Positions 63,725-64,000 of a stretch of DNA of 64,000 nucleotides are shown piece by piece. Source of the stretch: Ureibacillus xyleni. Lineage in GTDB: Bacteria; Bacillota; Bacilli; Bacillales_A; Planococcaceae. Where the stretch lies: NCBI RefSeq assembly GCF_900217795.1, contig NZ_OBMQ01000010.1:1-64000 (forward strand), written 5' to 3'. The notes beneath the pieces were generated by a model. It made no database searches, was not told where the DNA came from, and saw nothing but the letters and a program-made list of their open reading frames with translations. A program made the translations under genes and the position numbers. Numbering within the stretch: the first letter of the stretch is position 1; each line of letters opens with the position of its first letter.

Positions 63725-63946
63725 ATACCAATCACCTCAATAAATATGTTAATGTACTAGACAAATTTAATCCTGTTTTAATGTGCTTACTTTAGACAGA
63801 TTATATTAAAATTTCCATTATATATTAATAAAAATAGAGTTCTTTGAAATAATAACGCCAAACGAGTATGTCTTCTGTTGCATAGTCAGAGGTTACTATT
63901 TTTGATAAAATTAGTGCAGTGAAAACACGATGTAAGGGGGAGGAAA

Positions 63947-64000
63947 ATGATTATTTGGTTTTTAATATTGGTTTTATTAATTGGAATTTTCTTTGCAATC
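63947..64000 (+). CDS. Start of a membrane protein, cut by the window edge
   Basis: Only 18 codons are visible, all hydrophobic after the start (MIIWFLILVLLIGIFFAI), consistent with an N-terminal membrane helix or signal anchor. GGGGGAGG lies three to four bases before ATG, a strong ribosome site. Nothing more can be said of its family. Confidence 0.55.
   Translation, partial: MIIWFLILVLLIGIFFAI

Noticed and set aside
1-64000. tRNA, rRNA, prophage or full insertion sequence
   Set aside because: No cloverleaf, rRNA or transposase/integrase sequence was recognised on either strand.

Overview
The window looks like chromosome of a low-GC, endospore-forming Bacillota, most likely the Lysinibacillus/Solibacillus side of the Bacillales. 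The reasons are AT-rich sequence with strong AGGAGG-type ribosome binding sites, a tricistronic GerA-type spore germinant receptor behind a textbook forespore (SigG-like) promoter, a YfiT-type thiol transferase, YunC, YjlC-Ndh, BpsA-BpsB and EF-G-binding FusB-family homologues, and CodY- and Rex-like operators. The assignment is inference from gene content. No rRNA, tRNA, CRISPR array, phage or intact transposase gene was seen. Almost all genes look intact.

Layout. 1-6.4 kb: end of a small MITE-like repeat, a BASS-family transporter, a degenerate hairpin repeat block, an AHSA1/ArsR pair, and a four-gene OpuC-type compatible-solute ABC operon with a perfect CodY box upstream. 6.4-19 kb: Mn-catalase, an FAD oxidoreductase/hydrolase/CorA cluster, several small conserved genes, a secreted esterase, an MFS pump, a probable 6S RNA, UppP, a GH25-LysM lysozyme, a rhodanese, the complete MITE (inserted in the rhodanese terminator), YunC and a CcdA/DsbD-like membrane protein. 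19-34.7 kb: a membrane chemoreceptor, a tandem array of tiny genes with forespore-type promoters, a CYP152 fatty-acid peroxygenase, two DinB-fold proteins, the ger operon, a split EAL / CBS-GGDEF cyclic-di-GMP module, a CD3324-like regulator with a structured 5' region, a FusB-like protein and a TauE/SafE permease.

34.7-46.7 kb is a tandem duplication of a whole oligopeptide permease operon (oppABCDF twice). Both copies have CodY-like boxes upstream and a terminator-like hairpin between oppA and oppB. It is followed by a five-unit 21-bp minisatellite and a DedA protein. 47.6-52.3 kb holds an Fsr-like MFS pump, then a Mef-like MFS efflux gene preceded by a 13-codon leader peptide carrying the RLR macrolide-arrest motif and a transcription attenuator, then the Rex-box-controlled yjlC-ndh pair. 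52.6-57.2 kb: type III polyketide synthase with its methyltransferase (bpsA-bpsB), a zinc-ribbon protein of unknown role, an Mta/TipA-like MerR regulator with a 19-bp-spacer promoter, and a TetR/membrane-protein pair. 57.2-61.1 kb: a BusR-type (GntR-RCK_C) regulator directly upstream of an OpuA-type glycine betaine ABC operon whose promoter lies between long inverted-repeat arms. The end carries an unknown protein, a soluble chemoreceptor, an AraC/GyrI-like regulator and the start of a membrane protein.

Common themes are osmotic adaptation (OpuC and OpuA, the latter probably under cyclic-di-AMP control), CodY-linked nutrient uptake, antibiotic response (Mef-like with leader, Fsr-like, FusB-like, Mta-like) and sporulation/germination. 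The best candidates for something undescribed are the ErmD-like leader in front of a Mef-like pump (48919-49234), the tandem forespore small-gene cassettes (20946-21758), and the BusR/opuA unit (57198-61088).
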